From Cyclospora cayetanensis (taxonomy: Eukaryota > Apicomplexa > Conoidasida > Eucoccidiorida > Eimeriidae), in assembly GCF_002999335.1 (NCBI RefSeq), contig NW_020312248.1, forward strand, positions 1 through 30,092: a stretch of 30,092 nt of DNA, in the 5' to 3' direction. Each line of letters begins with the position of its first letter. Position 1 is the stretch's first letter. The notes under the pieces were generated by a model that worked only from the letters and a program-made list of their open reading frames with translations, was not told where the DNA came from and made no database searches. Positions 29,811 through 30,092 of this stretch are shown here, in pieces. The position numbers and the translations under genes were made by a program.

Positions 29811-30092
29811 TGTTGTTGCTGCTGCTACTGCTGCTTTGTTATTGTTGTTGCTGCTGCTACTGCTGCTTTGTTATTGCTGTTGCTGCTGCTACTTCTGCTT
29901 TGTTATTGTTGTTGCTGCTGCTACTGCTGCTTTGTTATTGTTGTTGCTGCTGCTACTTCTGCTTCGTTATTGTTGTTGCTGCTGCTACTGCTGCTTTGTT
30001 ATTGTTGTTGCTGCTGCTACTTCTGCTTCGTTATTGTTGTTGCTGCTGCTACTGCTGCTTTGTTATTGTTGTTGCTGCTGCTACTTCTGCTT
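29811..30092. repeat. 32-bp minisatellite, 8.8 copies, running off the window
   Basis: Units start every 32 bp from 29811 (29843, 29875 ... 30067, the last cut at the window edge). The consensus begins TGTTGTTGCTGCTGCTACTG. ACTGC/ACTTC and TTTG/TTCG variants alternate in a near-regular higher-order pattern in later copies. It sits at the start of an intron beginning at 29799 (GTAGCA). Confidence 0.95.

Overview
The window looks like nuclear DNA of a coccidian apicomplexan, most probably an Eimeria species. The reasons are dense in-frame CAG/GCA triplet runs that encode poly-Gln and poly-Ala inside otherwise ordinary exons, intron-rich genes with GTGAGT/GTAAGG-type donors, many TGCATGCA motifs and CA/TA/GA microsatellites, and an ApiAP2-type DNA-binding domain. 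No bacterial, plasmid or phage features, CRISPR array, tRNA or rRNA was recognised. All gene models are hand-spliced from reading-frame and splice-site agreement. No transcript evidence or database search was available.

Layout. (1) 1-160: (TC)n microsatellite. (2) About 211-5081, plus strand: a very Gln/Ala-rich protein of unknown function in two exons, or two adjacent genes; its intron is a 12-copy 20-bp minisatellite. (3) 5082-7721: 2.6 kb between convergent genes, with no gene seen, a 28-bp repeat array and a cluster of TGCATGCA motifs. (4) 14741 down to 7722, minus strand: an ApiAP2 transcription factor. Its AP2 domain is split by a 117-bp intron, and a 73-nt exon ties the later exons together in frame. 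The last exon carries a helical segment resembling the ACDC domain. A 61-bp perfect palindrome lies inside the fourth exon. (5) 14742-19756: divergent intergenic region. Its inner part (about 15.77-19.7 kb) nearly lacks CAG/CTG repeats and holds no gene I can defend. (6) 19757-23450, plus: a ten-exon, six-repeat kelch protein (477 aa), with every exon phase agreeing. (7) 23601-25695, plus: a Rab GTPase in four exons with all G-box motifs, but no C-terminal cysteine in the simplest model. (8) 25696-27675: no clear gene, with three diverged copies of a roughly 46-bp element. (9) 27676 to the right edge, plus: the start of a larger helical-repeat protein, perhaps GCN1-like, running out of the window through a 32-bp intronic minisatellite.

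The kelch protein and the Rab lie head to tail, 150 bp apart. They share a reading frame broken by a single TGA, so co-transcription, fusion or a functional link (kelch proteins act as Rab effectors in other eukaryotes) is worth testing. The other genes show no obvious pathway link. I see no clear previously undescribed system. The most unusual items are the both-strand palindrome in the AP2 gene, the split AP2 and ACDC-like domains, the kelch/Rab arrangement, and the different tandem array found in introns of most genes.
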